From: Amaurobius ferox
Taxonomy: Eukaryota > Arthropoda > Arachnida > Araneae > Amaurobiidae
DNA: 64,000 bases
Reading direction: 5' to 3'
Assembly (NCBI GenBank): GCA_951213105.1
Contig: OX578145.1
Location: forward strand, 116,639,239-116,703,238
Positions 30,501-43,750 of the stretch are shown here, piece by piece. Below the pieces are notes generated by a model. The model was not told the origin of the DNA. It did not search any database and saw only the letters and a list, made by a program, of their open reading frames with translations. Within the stretch, counting starts at the first letter, position 1; every line of letters begins with the position of its first letter. A program made the position numbers and the translations under genes.

Positions 30501-33500
30501 TCAGGGGTTGCTTATTGTGAGACCATTGATTTCCAATGGGTATTCGCCTAGTATATATACTAATTATTGTGCACAACAAACAATATATACAAAGGGTATA
30601 TAAAAATATCAACAATACTTTGTTCAAATTATCAACTTAAATTATTTAACATTTTAAATAGATTAACAGTAGGTGAAAAGATAATTTATTTCAAAATATT
30701 AAATAATTTTTTTAACCTAATTAGATGAACAGTAGAATAACATTTTAAACAAGACACTTGCCAGCCATGGATTTGGAAATGATAACTTGCCAGCATAGAA
30801 CACTGCAACATTCCTAAAATTGTAACACTTAAGGAACATAAATAAATGTAATTGTAACACTTAAAAGAATATAAACTTAAAAATATTTAAATTTTATGGG
30901 GATAAATTAGTGGGTACTTTTTTTAGTTATGGATATGCAAAAGCAAAGAATTCAAATAAAAGTATATAATGGTATCCAAAAATAAATATACTTAATATGA
31001 ATTACAAATGCAGGATTTTAAAAAACATGTTTGACATAAAAGAACTTTTCCAATTTTTAAGACTAAACAGAAATTAATGACTATAAAAATATACTATTTT
31101 CCACTAAAACGTTTAGAAGGAATGTGAATAATTGAACCAGGTTTATTTAAACAATGATTAATGGGGAAGTTGCATAGGTCAGCGACAAACACAGAACAGC
31201 ATGACACATATACAACTTAGCCTAAACAGATTTTAAACAAAATATACATGAATTACTTAAAGTGTGAAAGATAATAATTTGGCTATATTTTACATTTTAA
31301 CTTCCCGTTTAACTTTTCCTGCCTATAAAAATTCAAACAATATGGCAGTTTGATGAGTGATGTGAAATGTGTGCACTAGATTTTAATAAATGCAATTTGA
31401 GAAGTATTTTAAGAATAAATTATTGCACTGATTATAAAGCGAAGGAACAGAAGAAAAAACGAAGAACTGTCTATTATTCTTATAAAGGGTTGATAATAAT
31501 AACAAAACATTCTAAATATAGTGTGATGCATTACTTTCAAACATAAGACATGATATTTAGAAAGATGAGGTATTCTTTAGTACATTTTTTGCATACCAGT
31601 AAACCATTAAGGGCTCCATATTAGCTACGTGTAGACAGTTCAAATATTAATTAAGAAGATGCTTTTGTCTACTGCACCAACCCTTAGGAATCGCTTTTTA
31701 TGAATTATGTAACCAATTAAAACCAAAACTGAGGCAAAAATCAAATTCTTCATGTATAAAAATATATGCCCATAATTTGGGAGAAAAGAACCATAATGCA
31801 CATACATATTTTAAAAAATACAATGTTTATTGAAATTGCACCAAATTCAGAATTCAAGGTTATTTTGATATGGGAATTCTAATATGAAGTTATATTTACC
31901 ATCAATTCATTCTTCTAATATCCATATATAAGGTAATAGATCAGCTAATAATTTTAACTGTATTTAAATTTTTCTCTAGGCAACATTTTATGTCACATGT
32001 TTTACTTTTTATACTATAACCTACAGACATGTAAAGATAAATGTAATAATGACATTCATATAGAACTTGTAATAGCAAATCTAAAAAGACAAAAGTAAAA
32101 GAATATTAAAAATATAATCAGAGTCAAAGATTATGAAATCAATAAAAGCAAAGTAACTAGATAAAATATAACAATGTTAAAAACTATGTATTACTACTAA
32201 ATTGTTAGTAAATTCTTCAAAAGTCAACAAGGTAAAATTAATAAGATATATGTAAAAATACAAAAGTAATTTTGAAATCAATTTAAGATAAAATCAAAAC
32301 ATCTACATGCATTAAAACAAAATAAAATTTGCAAAAATATAAGATAATTATTATGCAATGTATTATGGCAGAGGTCTCAGTTTGGACGTCATATTAATTA
32401 CATAAGAAATTTATTTGTAACTAGAAATTACCTAAGAAAACTTATTTTTAACTTACTTGTACAGTTTTTGCTGAGAGTTTGTAGTTGTTCTTATATTGTA
32501 CAGTAAACATTTGATTAGAAAAAATAATACGAAAATTATTAATTGAGCTTGAATACAAGTCCAGGTAATAAATTAAAATAAACTGTAAGGATACATGTGT
32601 TATTGCTGTAGCTTAGAAGCGGAGCATTTGACAGATAAACATGTTGATTCTTGCTCTTGACAAATATCCACACATGCACTGAATATTTTTTTCATATGCT
32701 AAAAAAATACTCCATACAGAAGTTGAACTCATTTAAAAGCAACACCTGAAGAAGTACTTATTTAGCTAGAAAGTATATAACTTCCCAGTCTTTTACCATA
32801 TATTTTTTTTATGACTTCAACATTCTTCTTAGCATATGCAAATAAAATGTATACAACTTCTGAATATGTAATAAAATATCTAATTATTCCTTAAACAAAA
32901 TTTGTCAGCTAGGCAAAGGATACTGCTGTATTATTTTGGTTGTTGAAAAATACATATAACAAAATGCAGGTTATACATTTAAACACTGAACACAAATGAA
33001 CTGAAATATAACTTACTGCTAAAATCTTAATTTGGTACATATAAATACAAAATAAATTTGAAATTATTCATACCTATTAGTTCAAAATACAATGCGAACC
33101 AAGAATAAATATATTTTTAAGAGCAAACTAGATATTAAAATTTAGTAACATAACAGTTGTCAATATTTTGGCAGTTTACTATTAATTGTAATGAAAAAGT
33201 ACTAGCATTTTAAATATCAACTATCCACAAAAATGTCAAGTTGATAAAATATAATTTTTTACAAGAGGGAAAACCATAGTCACAGAACCTCCCACCAACT
33301 GTGGTGGAGGTGTTCTCAAAGTATGAAATCATGCTCTCAATGCAGTGATTAGCAATGTTGATCGCTGCACTGAGAACACGAGAAAAAAGTATAAGGACAT
33401 CATCAGAAATATAAGGACTGCATCAAAATATGCAGAATATACTTTATTTTGAGCAATAAAAATATCTTAATTTGCACCTTTTCCCACTTTTTTGTGTAAG

Positions 33501-34930
33501 ATATGAATTAAACTTTTAAACAAATTTCTGTGCATGGAAAGAGTATAAATTTAAACAGTATGGACGCTGCCCATAGAACTTTTTCCAGAGTGCTGGGGAG
33601 GCAGACCACTGATGTCAGTGGGGAAAACTCAAGGATAAGACGTACAACATTCACTAGATTTATGTCCACCTTTGTGACCTTGAATGTCCCGGGGGGAGAG
33701 AGGCAAGTGCCCCCTCTTGCAGTTCCCTATGGACACCCATGATAAATAGCTCTAATTTTCACAAAACTACAAGTTGCACGTTACACAATTGAATTATGAG
33801 TGAAAATATACATAAAATACAGTAATTTTTATTTAGAGGAAGGGAGCTTTTTTTTTAATGATTTAGTGGTAACCAGTGACAAGATCATGTACTTTAATAT
33901 GAAGGTGGGAAGGCTTTGAGTGTTATTCTTAAATATTCAACTAATATCCACTAACACCTATTAGCTTTTGCCTAATCAAATACCAAGTATTAACTATATG
34001 CTGCCAATGTTATTAACTGTAATTACATATTGTATATTATTACTACCTATTAACATGTCTATTTTCAACATCTCGCAAAGATAAGCATAAATTGAAGTCA
34101 ATATACATATATATACTGGTAATTTAACTATTTATAGAATACTTCAACTATAATTTGTTACAGTGTACCCTGCAGAAACAGATTCAAATCTCTGAAAGTT
34201 GAATTTTAAAATATACTACTACAACTAATAGTCAATGTTGGAGTGTTTTTTAAATTATTTTTATTAAAGAGAAATATTGAACAGAACGAAGTACAGTAAA
34301 TGTATGAGAGTTTGAAACAAACTCAAATTTATTTTTCCTTCAACTTTAAGTTTTGCTCGATTTACATTGTAGCCTGTTTTACAACCAGGAACAAAACAGT
34401 GACATCGTCTATACGTAATTAGAGAGATGTGAAACGTAATCAATTAATTATGCCTATTGTTTCGCATCTGAACAGAAGACATGAAGCTAGAAATGACAGA
34501 AACAAACAAAATGTAAACAAGCAGACGAATCAAAAATTAATCCCGCCATCGGTGTAGTATCCAATCAAAATGCAAAAGATTTTGATGTCATTGGCTAAAA
34601 TGCTTCGTTGCCAAATTACAGAATGCTTGCAGATTAAAGATTAAATTACAGAATAAAAATTATTTTTTCTTGTCAAATATTTGCAATATAATTACTCTAA
34701 TTATCTATAACGATACAAAATCTTCCATTTTCAACAAATAATGAAGGTATACACACTTTGCTATCCGAATTTGCATTTATACGGGTAAATCTAACTTCAA
34801 ATTAGTAAATCTAAATTGTTTTAAATATAGAAAAATGATATGTATATGATAAATATTTGTGATTTATTAATTGTCATTACATTTTCATTTCATTCACATT
34901 TTTATAACATTTATCTGTTCAGAAATGGCA
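30501..34930. other. Long AT-rich non-coding stretch
   Basis: About 4.4 kb with no recognisable gene or family motif. Two small imperfect hairpins lie at 33290-33312 (CCTCCCACC..GTGGTGGAGG) and 33333-33380 (TCTCAATGCAGTGAT..ATCGCTGCACTGAGA). A 70-codon open frame at 33530-33742 lies in a slightly GC-richer patch that may be the end of an unrecognised transposon. Nothing supports a host exon. Confidence 0.5.
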
Positions 34931-34933
34931 ACA

Positions 34934-35059
34934 CCAGTATCTCGAACTACTTAAGCAACACTAGCGGCGTGTAGATATAATTCTCAAAGCATTGTGGTAT
35001 TTTAACGCCTTGCACCCATAGAAGATTTTCCTCCTTACTTCTAACTCCATGCTTCAAAG
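34934..35059. repeat. Dispersed repeat, inverted partner of 26300-26430
   Basis: GATTTTCCTCCTTACTTCTAACTCCATGCTT (about 35027-35054) is the reverse complement of the word at 26314-26346. Diverged matching continues upstream to about 34934. It abuts the palindrome at 35060. Confidence 0.7.
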
Positions 35060-35263
35060 TGTATACTGGCTCCGCACATGACGTCATATAACTTACCCAA
35101 TAGCAAAGAACCGGTCTCACAGCAGGAGGTAGAGCGGGTACGTTTTCGTAACATGCGCGCGGCCTGCATGTTCCGAAAACGTACCCGCTAAACCCCCTGC
35201 TGTGAGGCCGATTCTTCACTATTGACTAAGTTAAATGACGTCATGGGCGGAGCCTAGTATCTT
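35060..35263. repeat. Near-complete 200-bp palindrome (fold-back element)
   Basis: The left half GTATACTGGCTCCGCACATGACGTCAT...GAGCGGGTACGTTTTCG is followed by its reverse complement with few mismatches. Even the centre (AACATGC..GCATGTT) is inverted, leaving only a few loop bases. A single related arm occurs at 44896-44980. CCAATAG and TGACGTCAT words lie in both arms. Confidence 0.9.
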
Positions 35264-35486
35264 CGAGATTATACGTGTTTACATTTTCCTTATATACATT
35301 TCGTCAAGTATTTTACTTCATACACACATATTTATTTGCTTTTGATATGATTTTAAACTAAAGAATTAAATAAAATATATTATTATTATTACTACTTGAT
35401 CTATGATGAAAATGTTTCATTTACGGGAAAAAAAGTATATACAGCATACAGTTTAAAATGCTTGTGTTATATGTATTATGTTTATT
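35264..35486. other. Short AT-rich spacer
   Basis: Non-coding; separates the palindrome from the TIR element. A TATTATTATTACTAC run lies near 35379. Confidence 0.5.
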
Positions 35487-35799
35487 AAACGAGCGGATAA
35501 ATAGCACCGGACCCACTCCGATTCGACCAATAAGGAACCACAACTGACGATGATGCTATTGACGTATCCGATGACGTAGGGTACACGTTGATTCTGGTTA
35601 GGGGAGTTTTTATTTAGCATTCGCGGCAAATTTAAGTTTCGTGAATTTTTTCTTTTTGAGAAATATGAATATTGATCCAAAGCTTAAGGATGGACCAAAC
35701 ACTTCACAAGCCAAAAACTCACAGAAAACGGAAAAGTTTTCTAAAATGTGCAATTGCAAAAAGATATTTTCCAGTAAATTTACTTAAGAAAAACTGTAA

Positions 35800-35840
35800 G
35801 AAAAAAATTGACAGATTTTCAATTTTCTTTATATAGATTA
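35800..35840 (-). mobile_element. Helitron 5'-end fragment
   Basis: On the minus strand ATCTATATAAAGAAAATTG then AAAATCTGTCAA matches the 5' start of the Helitron-like family (A then TC). The match stops after about 31 bases. It could be the end of a different family member or a truncated copy. Confidence 0.5.
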
Positions 35841-36152
35841 TGCAATTGCTATGTCAAAAATATAAAATAACATAAATATGCACATAACTGTAAAGTATTG
35901 TGTAAATACAAATTTTAGTACATTCCTACATAAGCTGATAATGATATGTAAGAAAATAACAAAAATACAAAATTGAGTAAAATTTTTGAGTGGATAACAA
36001 TTTCTTCCTAGCTATTGATATATTTACATTTGTCAGCTGAAACATATCATTTATGAATGACTGATTCTGGATTAAAATTATCCAAATGTAGACTTTTAAT
36101 AGATATAATGCAAGTTTACTCATTTTGCTTATTTTCAATCTATTTCTCTAAA

Positions 36153-37262
36153 TCTATATAAATAAAATTGAAAATCTGTCTGTATGTGTGTCTCATCATC
36201 ATGGGAGAACAACTGAATCGAATTTAAATGAAATTTTGTAAATAGCTTTGAAATATCCAGACTTAAAATTTAATCCATGTTTTGAGTTTCTAAGACCAGG
36301 GGTTGCCCAGATATTAATTAAAAACGAACAATTAAACCTTTCATATAGCATTAAGCAGATGATATTTTTTCCGCCCATTTATTTGAAGAAAATTTTATCA
36401 TGTCGTTTAGAAACAAATTTAAATCCAATTTGTTTATACGGCAGCTGATTCTTATTATATCCTTTCCGATTTAAATAATAAAGATTTATATATAAAATAA
36501 ATTTTAACGATATTGCATTTTTGACTGGATTATATCAATTATGGTCTTCAGGTTTAAATATTATTACTATTGATATTTTCAGTTTATTATGTCATTGTTT
36601 TATTTTTGCAAAAATTTTTGAAACTCATTGTACGTAGTACCGAGTAATATTCTACAAATGCATGGGTATATCTTCTATTCAGTGGCTTATCCTGATTCTA
36701 AAAAGTGTGTGTGGGGGGGGGGGCAACTGTTTAGCATTTTCTTATGCCAGGGTTATTTTAAATGAAAAATACGCATAACAATAAAAAGCCTTGAAAAGTA
36801 GGGAGGCCTGCCCCCCCCCCCCCCAACATACGCTGCTGCTTCTACTCCATGAGAATATAAGCAGTACAAGTATATTAGCACATATTTTGGCATATATTGG
36901 AATCAATTACGGCCTTTTAGGTTTAAAGATTACGGAATTATTGATATTGTCAATTTATTATGTTATCTGCTTTATTTTGGTAAAGATTTTAGAAACTCAT
37001 AAGTTGTAGTATGAGTCCTATACAGTTTTAGCTCTTTTATTTTGCATATATTTATTCAACTTCATATATTTTGTAAATTTGTTTACAAACAAGACCAGGA
37101 CATTTTATTCTTCAGATCTACCCGTGAAGATAATTTTGTATAGCTAGAACAGATATTCTTAAACTTCTTTTTAGGAGCATTGAATTAAATATTTTAATAG
37201 AATATTTTGATTAACAATGTCATTTAATATATTATAGGAATTTGCACATGATTGTGAATTTT
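36153..37262 (+). mobile_element. Helitron-like copy H2
   Basis: Starts TCTATATAAATAAAATTG after an A, then AAAATCTGTCTG, and runs parallel to H1 in opposite orientation through the GGTTGCCCAG region, TTTTTGACTGGATTATATCAATTATGG and CTTCAGATCTACCCGTGAAGATAA to GCACATGATTGTGAATT. Past about 37262 the match to H1 is lost, so the CTAG end is missing or diverged. Two long runs (G at about 36711, C at about 36811) interrupt it. Confidence 0.78.
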
Positions 37263-37850
37263 AAATTGAACTTGGCAACTTGAATGTTGCAAAGAACAAT
37301 GTTTCATCTTGACAATCTAATTAATGCATGACTAATAAAAGGAGATTGATTTTGTGAGTTGCATAATATAAACAAAGCAAATAATTTTTAAATTGCAAAT
37401 ATGTAGAACAATTTTTTTTAAATGGGAAAAATTGGTCAGATGCCATTGACACATGGCTCTCAAAATGACTAAATTATATCTATATGTCACATCTAGCCAT
37501 CAATTATAGAGTTTAATATTCTATTCTATCCAATAATACGAAGGATATTTAAATATATTTAAATTTCCTTGAATAATACCGAGATCGTAATTAAAACAAA
37601 ATACTTCTTGCACAGGCGTAGTTCATTTTAAGCATCAACTATAACTTAGAATTTAATATTCTAAACTATCAAATAATACTAGTATACGATAGTAAATTTA
37701 ACAGCTGAGTGATAATGAGTTCGTATTATAAACTACCATCTCCGTGCACAGGCGCAGTTCCCTGAAGCTACTATTGGTTGTTGATATTGACGTCGGGTGA
37801 CGCCACATCATGACGTCTGAGTGGGTCCGGTGCTATTTATCCGCTCGTTT

Positions 37851-40326
37851 TATTAAAGGCACCTTATGCCCCTTTTATGTTGTATTCCGTACGTGTAGAA
37901 AACCCAGGCCACACGACCAACCCATAGGCTAATGGGTATTCCGTACGTGTATCGCAACTTTTTTAATCCTATTTTCATTGATGACTTATAGCACTTGAGG
38001 CAATTTGTTTTATTTTATTAATGTTTTAACTGCAAAAAAACAAGTTAGCTATCCAAAACAAAATATATAACCGTTTAAATGTGGGTTACCATAACCTTTT
38101 TTGAAGTCTGTTTCAAATATTTATGCAAGTTTGTAAACAAAACTATGTGTTTGATTTAAAAGAAAATGCCATACAATGGAATATTTTGGACAAAAAATGT
38201 GGAATTTTTTTTTTAAAAATTAATCTAAAATTAATAAAAATGCAGGCTTACAATGTAATCCTGGGTGAAATATTTAGTGTAGAGGGTGGGTAATCCATCC
38301 CACTCTATATACCCAGTGATGTGCTAATAATTTTCTATGCTAAAAATTTTTATTAATTGATATGCTTCGAAAATTATATATATATATCAGTTGTTTGCTG
38401 TTCCCATTAAATTCTAAACAAATAGATATGCATATTGGTTTCTTTACCATTTGAATAGGTGTGAGTAATGCTATGCCACTGTCACTAACCGAAAGAAAAC
38501 AAAGTGGCAAAACCAAAAGAATGGCATACCTATATTTTTATAGAACTGCGTCAATGGATTTACAATTAAAGTACTTCAATACACCTTCTTCTGGATTTTG
38601 AGGAAATTTTTACACACATTAACAATTACAATATGATTTGTGTCTTGATTTAATGTAATTAAAAAAAAAATTCGAATAAATATTTTCCTGTAGTTGGGGG
38701 GGGGGGGGGGGGAGTATCTTTAACCAGGTAAGTCCATCAGTCACAACCAGTGCATACTTTTAAATATATAAGTTAATTTCTTGGCATTCTTTATTAAACT
38801 TTTATTTACTTTAAACATTTTCAATGTAACAACTGATACTTGAACATTGAAAATTTTGACAATCGGTATGTACATACTGACTCTAGTTCTCCTTTAATGC
38901 TTGCTCCTTGTTTCTATGTGAATAAAAGATACCAATAGATCAAAATAATTAAACTACTGCTTTTGAGAATATAAATTTGTAATACTTTCTTAAAGAATCT
39001 GATTTGTCACCTAATTTTTTTATGCCTGGTTTCTTTACAGAAGTATTAAAAAGTTATATACCAATAGAATAGATGCTATGGATTTGAATTGATATCACCA
39101 GAAATAAACAAGTTTGTTGAGATTTGCACTCTTAGTGTGTTACCTGAAGAATTTGACTTTCAGAGGAATAGCTTTTTTTTACATTAATTCAAATTTCATG
39201 TTAACTACTTCATATGTAACAAATAAATGTATAATAGAATATATAATAGTGCCTAGCCTGCAGTTCGTTCTAACTGATATTTCACATAAAGTGGTTTCAA
39301 CTTTTCTTAGACAGCAAAACCCTTATATAATTCCATATTTTAGTATCGGAACATTCTAAATTGATATTTTGTCTCTATGATAACCATCTACGTAATATAT
39401 GTACACGTAATAGGTGAATGAAAACAAATATGAGTAAACAGATACAGCTTTCCGAGTACATTCAAGTTAAATGCCTGAAATATAGCTAAAATACTTGTTC
39501 ATCAAAGACATCATGTGAAATATATTAGCTGCAGCCCCAATTTCAACTTCAAAATATATCTGCTATTTATCTTGCTCATATTTGTTTCTCCAGTCATAAT
39601 ATTTTTTGTGAAAATAGCTTGATAAAACTGTTTTGCTCTTACAGTTTTGCAACATTCTAATATATCAATTTGTGAATAGGATGTAATGGAGAAGACACTC
39701 CTATTGCAGATACTAGCATCTATGGACTAGTTTCTCACTTATTATATGCTCGTCATCATGAAATAATCAAAATTTGCAGTGGTAGCATGAAAGTTAGCAT
39801 GCACCACAATTTTTTAGAACTTCTATGGGAACTAACAATTTCAGTTCTTCCACGTGGCCGGCTCAAAATTCATATACAATTTAGCTCAGGCCACATGAAG
39901 TTGCAAAGGCAAAGTTTATAAACACAAAGCCCATCTATAAGAGGCATTCTAAAAAATATGGGTGATATTCCTATTACAGATACCAGCATGAGCATTCTTG
40001 GACTGGTTTCATGCTTATTATGCATTCGTCCATATAGAATATCTGATATCTATAATGGTAACAAGAAACTTAATGTAGATCCAGGTATGGGTCATTGTGG
40101 CATTTACCCTCCCCCCCCCCCTTTTTTTTCAGATATGTCATTTCTTGTGATTCTATAGATTCACTTATAAAAGTTTATTGCAATGTCATAAATCGCAAAA
40201 TGACATAAAATTCATTTTATCTGGCTAGTTTGCTTCATTTTATGATTAATAAAAAAAAATTTATCAGTTTAACTATTTACTGATATACTACAAAAACGAA
40301 TGTTCAATAAAAGAAACATGTCGAAG
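37851..40326. other. Non-coding, no gene
   Basis: The sequence GTATTCCGTACGTGTA occurs twice (about 37885 and 37936) in a local duplication. Otherwise it is AT-rich DNA with long homopolymers: a G run near 38697-38712 and a C run at about 40110. Open frames of 65-80 codons lack motifs. Confidence 0.5.
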
Positions 40327-40623
40327 TAAATCCAGGGATGTATCTACAGTGGTCGGGGTTTCCACCACACACTCAGAATTTCCGACCACCACTCAATTGC
40401 CGACCACCACTCATCCAAAAAAATATACATATTATAATTACATTTAAAAAACATTATATTCAATTTTATCAAATGTTTTCGTTAATATATAAGTATATAA
40501 TACTAATACTGTTTGTGTGTGCGAATTAACGTGAAGCTCGTTTCGAAATTTTATATTCTCAATTATAATTGTTCTGGAAAATCAACCACCACTCACATTT
40601 CTCTAGATACATCCCTGTAAATC
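40327..40623. mobile_element. MITE with 6-bp target duplication (285 bp)
   Basis: CAGGGATGTATCTA at 40333 and TAGATACATCCCTG ending at 40617 are inverted termini. TAAATC flanks it on both sides (40327-40332, 40618-40623). Internal CCGACCACCACTC words repeat three times. The terminal CAGGG with a 6-bp duplication is not enough to assign a superfamily; hAT-type (usually 8 bp) and Dada-type are candidates. Confidence 0.88.
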
Positions 40624-42938
40624 CCTTTTTATTTCTGCCTGAATCTGCCCTTGTAATGTACTAACTGTAAACTTTGCAGCTACCTTTTAAATTTGGTTAA
40701 CTGTACTCATGACTCATTGAATGATTATCAATTTACAAGGACCTAATTAACCTTCAGCTTTCTATAAGAAATCCGAATTGGTTAGACATGGATTAACATA
40801 AACACTATCATAAACACTATGTAATAAAAATTATGTTTTAAATTTGATTAAGTAGGTACTAGTCAATCATGTTCAGTTGATTAAATATTTATAATTTTTC
40901 AAGATATTGTTCACCGGATGAACTAAAATATACTTTTTAAGTAATGCATATGGTTATCTTATTTGTACTGATTTTTTCCCATCAGTAGTACAAATAATAG
41001 AATTTTGATGCATAAAAGTAAATTCCTGCCTTAGAGTAAAGGTAAAAATAAATTTCAAAAGTAAATAAAAATATTCCATTTAATAAACTAATATCTATAT
41101 ATTGCAATTGTAACTGTAGACGAAGAAATTGAAAAGCAGATTTAATTTTAGCTAGAATCATTGTACTATTAGAAAGAAATTGTATATATAGCTTGATTCA
41201 GTACTATCTTATTATAGTGGCTCCCACATATCCGATTGAGCCAAGGTTTTCGTTAACGAAAAAGCAATATGACAATAATATAAACACGTGCTGTTTCTTT
41301 AGGACTGCAAATGTTTGGTGAGATTTTACAACCTACTTTGGCCATAAATCTCGGACGCTTGGTGATTCATCCTCAGGGGCCACTATAATAAGGAAGTACC
41401 CTTGATTCTTTAAAATTATAGAAATATATTTAAGAAATATTTTTTGTCTCTAAACACCAATAGCATTACCAAGTAGGGAAATCATATTCCCTAGAAACCC
41501 ATTTAAGTTCAGAGAAATGATATTTAGTGAAATGGGAAGCAAACTGTTTGGTTACCAATTCAACCCCCCCCCCCCTCCCCTTCCTCAAAAAAAGAATTGC
41601 CTGGGGACGCTACGCTACTGTTACACACATAATACTAACGTTAAAGGAAAATATTGTAATAGGATCAAATATTTGAACTATCAATGAATTTACATGTTTT
41701 AGTTTTAAATATTCTTATTTTCGAATTGAATGCTTTTGAGATAAGCATGTGTACGTTTGTAATCACTGATATCTCACAAATGATTCAAAAGTTAGTACTA
41801 ATTTTCTACGTACTCAATTGAATGTATCTTCAGGTAATGAAATATGGATAGTTATATTAAATTTCAATATTTGTATAAAATTCATAATTTGTTGTCAAAT
41901 CAAAACAAATTTTAATTTTATTTACATAAAAATGTTTCAAATATTTTGTTAAATCTTATATAGTCTAATTTCCCATTCTAATCAGTGAATATTAAATTTC
42001 AAATATTTGAAATACAGTACATACATAATTTATATGCATTTCTACATAGCTCGTCAAACATTCCTATCCAGTGACATTAATTTCAGTTATATATTTTCAC
42101 AGGTATACGCTTTACTTCACTGGTCCCTAGAGTAGTGATAGTGCTTTACTATAGTTAAAAATATGCATTTTCTATTTAACAGTACAATCTGTTTGAACAA
42201 CTTTAACTGCATAATAAATGTTGCATGAAATTACCTAATTTCAATTTATAACATGTTTATAAAAAGAAGGAGTTTATCCAACAGATATTTTAAATCAACT
42301 TACTGAATGCTGTTTTTGAAAATAATAGACAGTAGTTACTAATTTAATTTTATATGAAGATGGATTTGATGTCTTAGGATGCATGAATAGATGCAAAATG
42401 TACCTAGTTAATACTGATGTTATCTGATTTATCCTGATGTAATGAGATATAATGAAGCTGAAAATACATGTACCAGTTAAAAGTTTGACTAATTATCACT
42501 GCGTCCAACCGATGCTAAAGTATTTCGTTAACATTAGATAGTAATATATTATCTAAATCGAATTATAGTTGTTGAAGTAATAAAGATATTGAAATTAATA
42601 TTTGTTTCAAATAAATAATTTTGGGTTTAGAAATTAATAGTATTTTGACTAAATGTTTCAAACTGAAATTATTCAAGAGATTGAAAAATAAAACTTCAGG
42701 TTTTATATTTTAGATGTGTTATACAGAATAGCAAGTGTAAAGAGGTTTTTAACTGAATTAACGTTGAGTTAAATTCAAAATGTTCTGAAAAATTTGAATG
42801 ATGTATCAATACATGCCTTTTAAATGTGAATATCAAAATTTTGTATATTCAAAATTCAAAGTGTAGGATAATACACATGTAATTGTTATTAAACATTTCC
42901 AAAGTTTAAATATTGGTTGTTAAATTTTAAACATAAAC
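40624..42938. other. Non-coding, no gene
   Basis: AT-rich DNA, with a C-rich run at about 41566. No recognisable coding or structured element. Confidence 0.55.
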
Positions 42939-43003
42939 AACAAGCACACAACTATAATAGAAGGTCTTTATTTCACTTCTTTAAGACGTACAAAACTTAA
43001 AAA

Positions 43004-43044
43004 GGCCAGAGTGCTTTCGAGCGTTCACGCTCTCCATCAGTGGC
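43004..43044 (-). ncRNA. Hammerhead-ribozyme-like motif, copy 1
   Basis: On the minus strand: GCCA, CTGATGGA, GAGCG-TGAA-CGCTC (stem II), GAAA, GCAC, TC, TGGC. GCCA/TGGC forms stem I and the C after U would be the cleavage position. It departs from the canonical CUGANGA core by one extra base. A two-to-four-base stem III is known in the minimal hammerheads of Penelope-like elements. Activity is not shown. Confidence 0.6.
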
Positions 43045-43286
43045 TGCATGGAAATAGGAATGATCGTTCATATATAGACCAGAAAAGGTGGCAAATTTGC
43101 ATAAATACAATTATCAATAAACTTACGTTTATCTAAGGAGAATCCAAAACATTTTGAACAGATTAAAAAAATCGAGCATAAATCACGAAAAGAACAGTAA
43201 AAATTTACAATTTTATTGCAGAATTTTCAAATTCAAAAAATTCTAAAAAATGGGGGCAGTCAAGCCCAATCCCCGAGAGGATGACG

Positions 43287-43750
43287 TCAAAGATAACTAT
43301 GAAGAGACTTGAATTGCGTGGAGTTGAGACTGAGTCGCCAAGCATAATTTAAAATCTGAACGGGGTCAAAATTACAAATCGACTCGCGGTAAACATAAAT
43401 AAAGAGGGGCTTAAAAAGGAGAATATTATGAGGGTTATTACAACGCATAAGAAGGAAAGTTCTTTAAAAAAAGGGGCCGGAAATTTTCTTTAACAACAAA
43501 ATGAGCAAGGGACGTAGAAAGTTTACCACCTTTGACATCCCTAGTATGTTCTGCCAAACGGATATCAATAGTATATTTTGTACTGCCAATATAAAATTTA
43601 AAGTTACCATCGATGGACAACAGGGGAACCACATATACCCCAGCAAAGCTTTTAAAGTCATCCTTATCACCCAGCTTATCAGACAGAATCCAGTTAAATA
43701 AAGAAGAAACATTAGAGTGAGCAGGTCTGAAACCAAATTCAGAGCAGTGA
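43287..43750 (-). pseudogene. Penelope GIY-YIG endonuclease remnant
   Basis: The minus strand from 43750 reads FGFRPAHSNVSSLFNWILSD, then GVYVVPLL and FKFYIGSTK, then IRLAEHTRDVKGG and SLAHFVV. GVY..YIG with a following R and EH is the GIY-YIG signature; the spacing after RLAEH fits the Penelope version. The frame ends at 43438, but a neighbouring frame continues with RESICNFDPVQ and a tail to about 43287, the usual C-terminal stretch. It has no start codon of its own and lacks the RT that precedes it in intact elements. The longer open frame on the same strand (43464-43883) is out of register with these motifs. Confidence 0.78.

Larger units (their letters stand above)
35487..37850. mobile_element. 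2.36-kb TIR DNA transposon with nested Helitron
   Basis: Perfect 32-bp inverted termini lie at 35487-35518 and 37819-37850 (AAACGAGCGGATAAATAGCACC..). Flanking TATT on both sides could be a 4-bp target duplication, but AT-rich flanks make the exact duplication uncertain (a shared TTTATTAAA is possible). No transposase is seen. An ATG at 35667 opens 40 codons rich in Lys and Ser (SQKTEKFSKMCNCKK), possibly a first exon. The right part (37500-37760) has an internal diverged duplication containing TTGCACAGGCG/GTGCACAGGCG. A Helitron-like copy lies inside. Confidence 0.82.

Noticed and set aside
33530..33742. Possible host exon (70 codons)
   Set aside because: No family motif, no clear splice context, and the patch looks like a transposon end; nothing else coding within kilobases.
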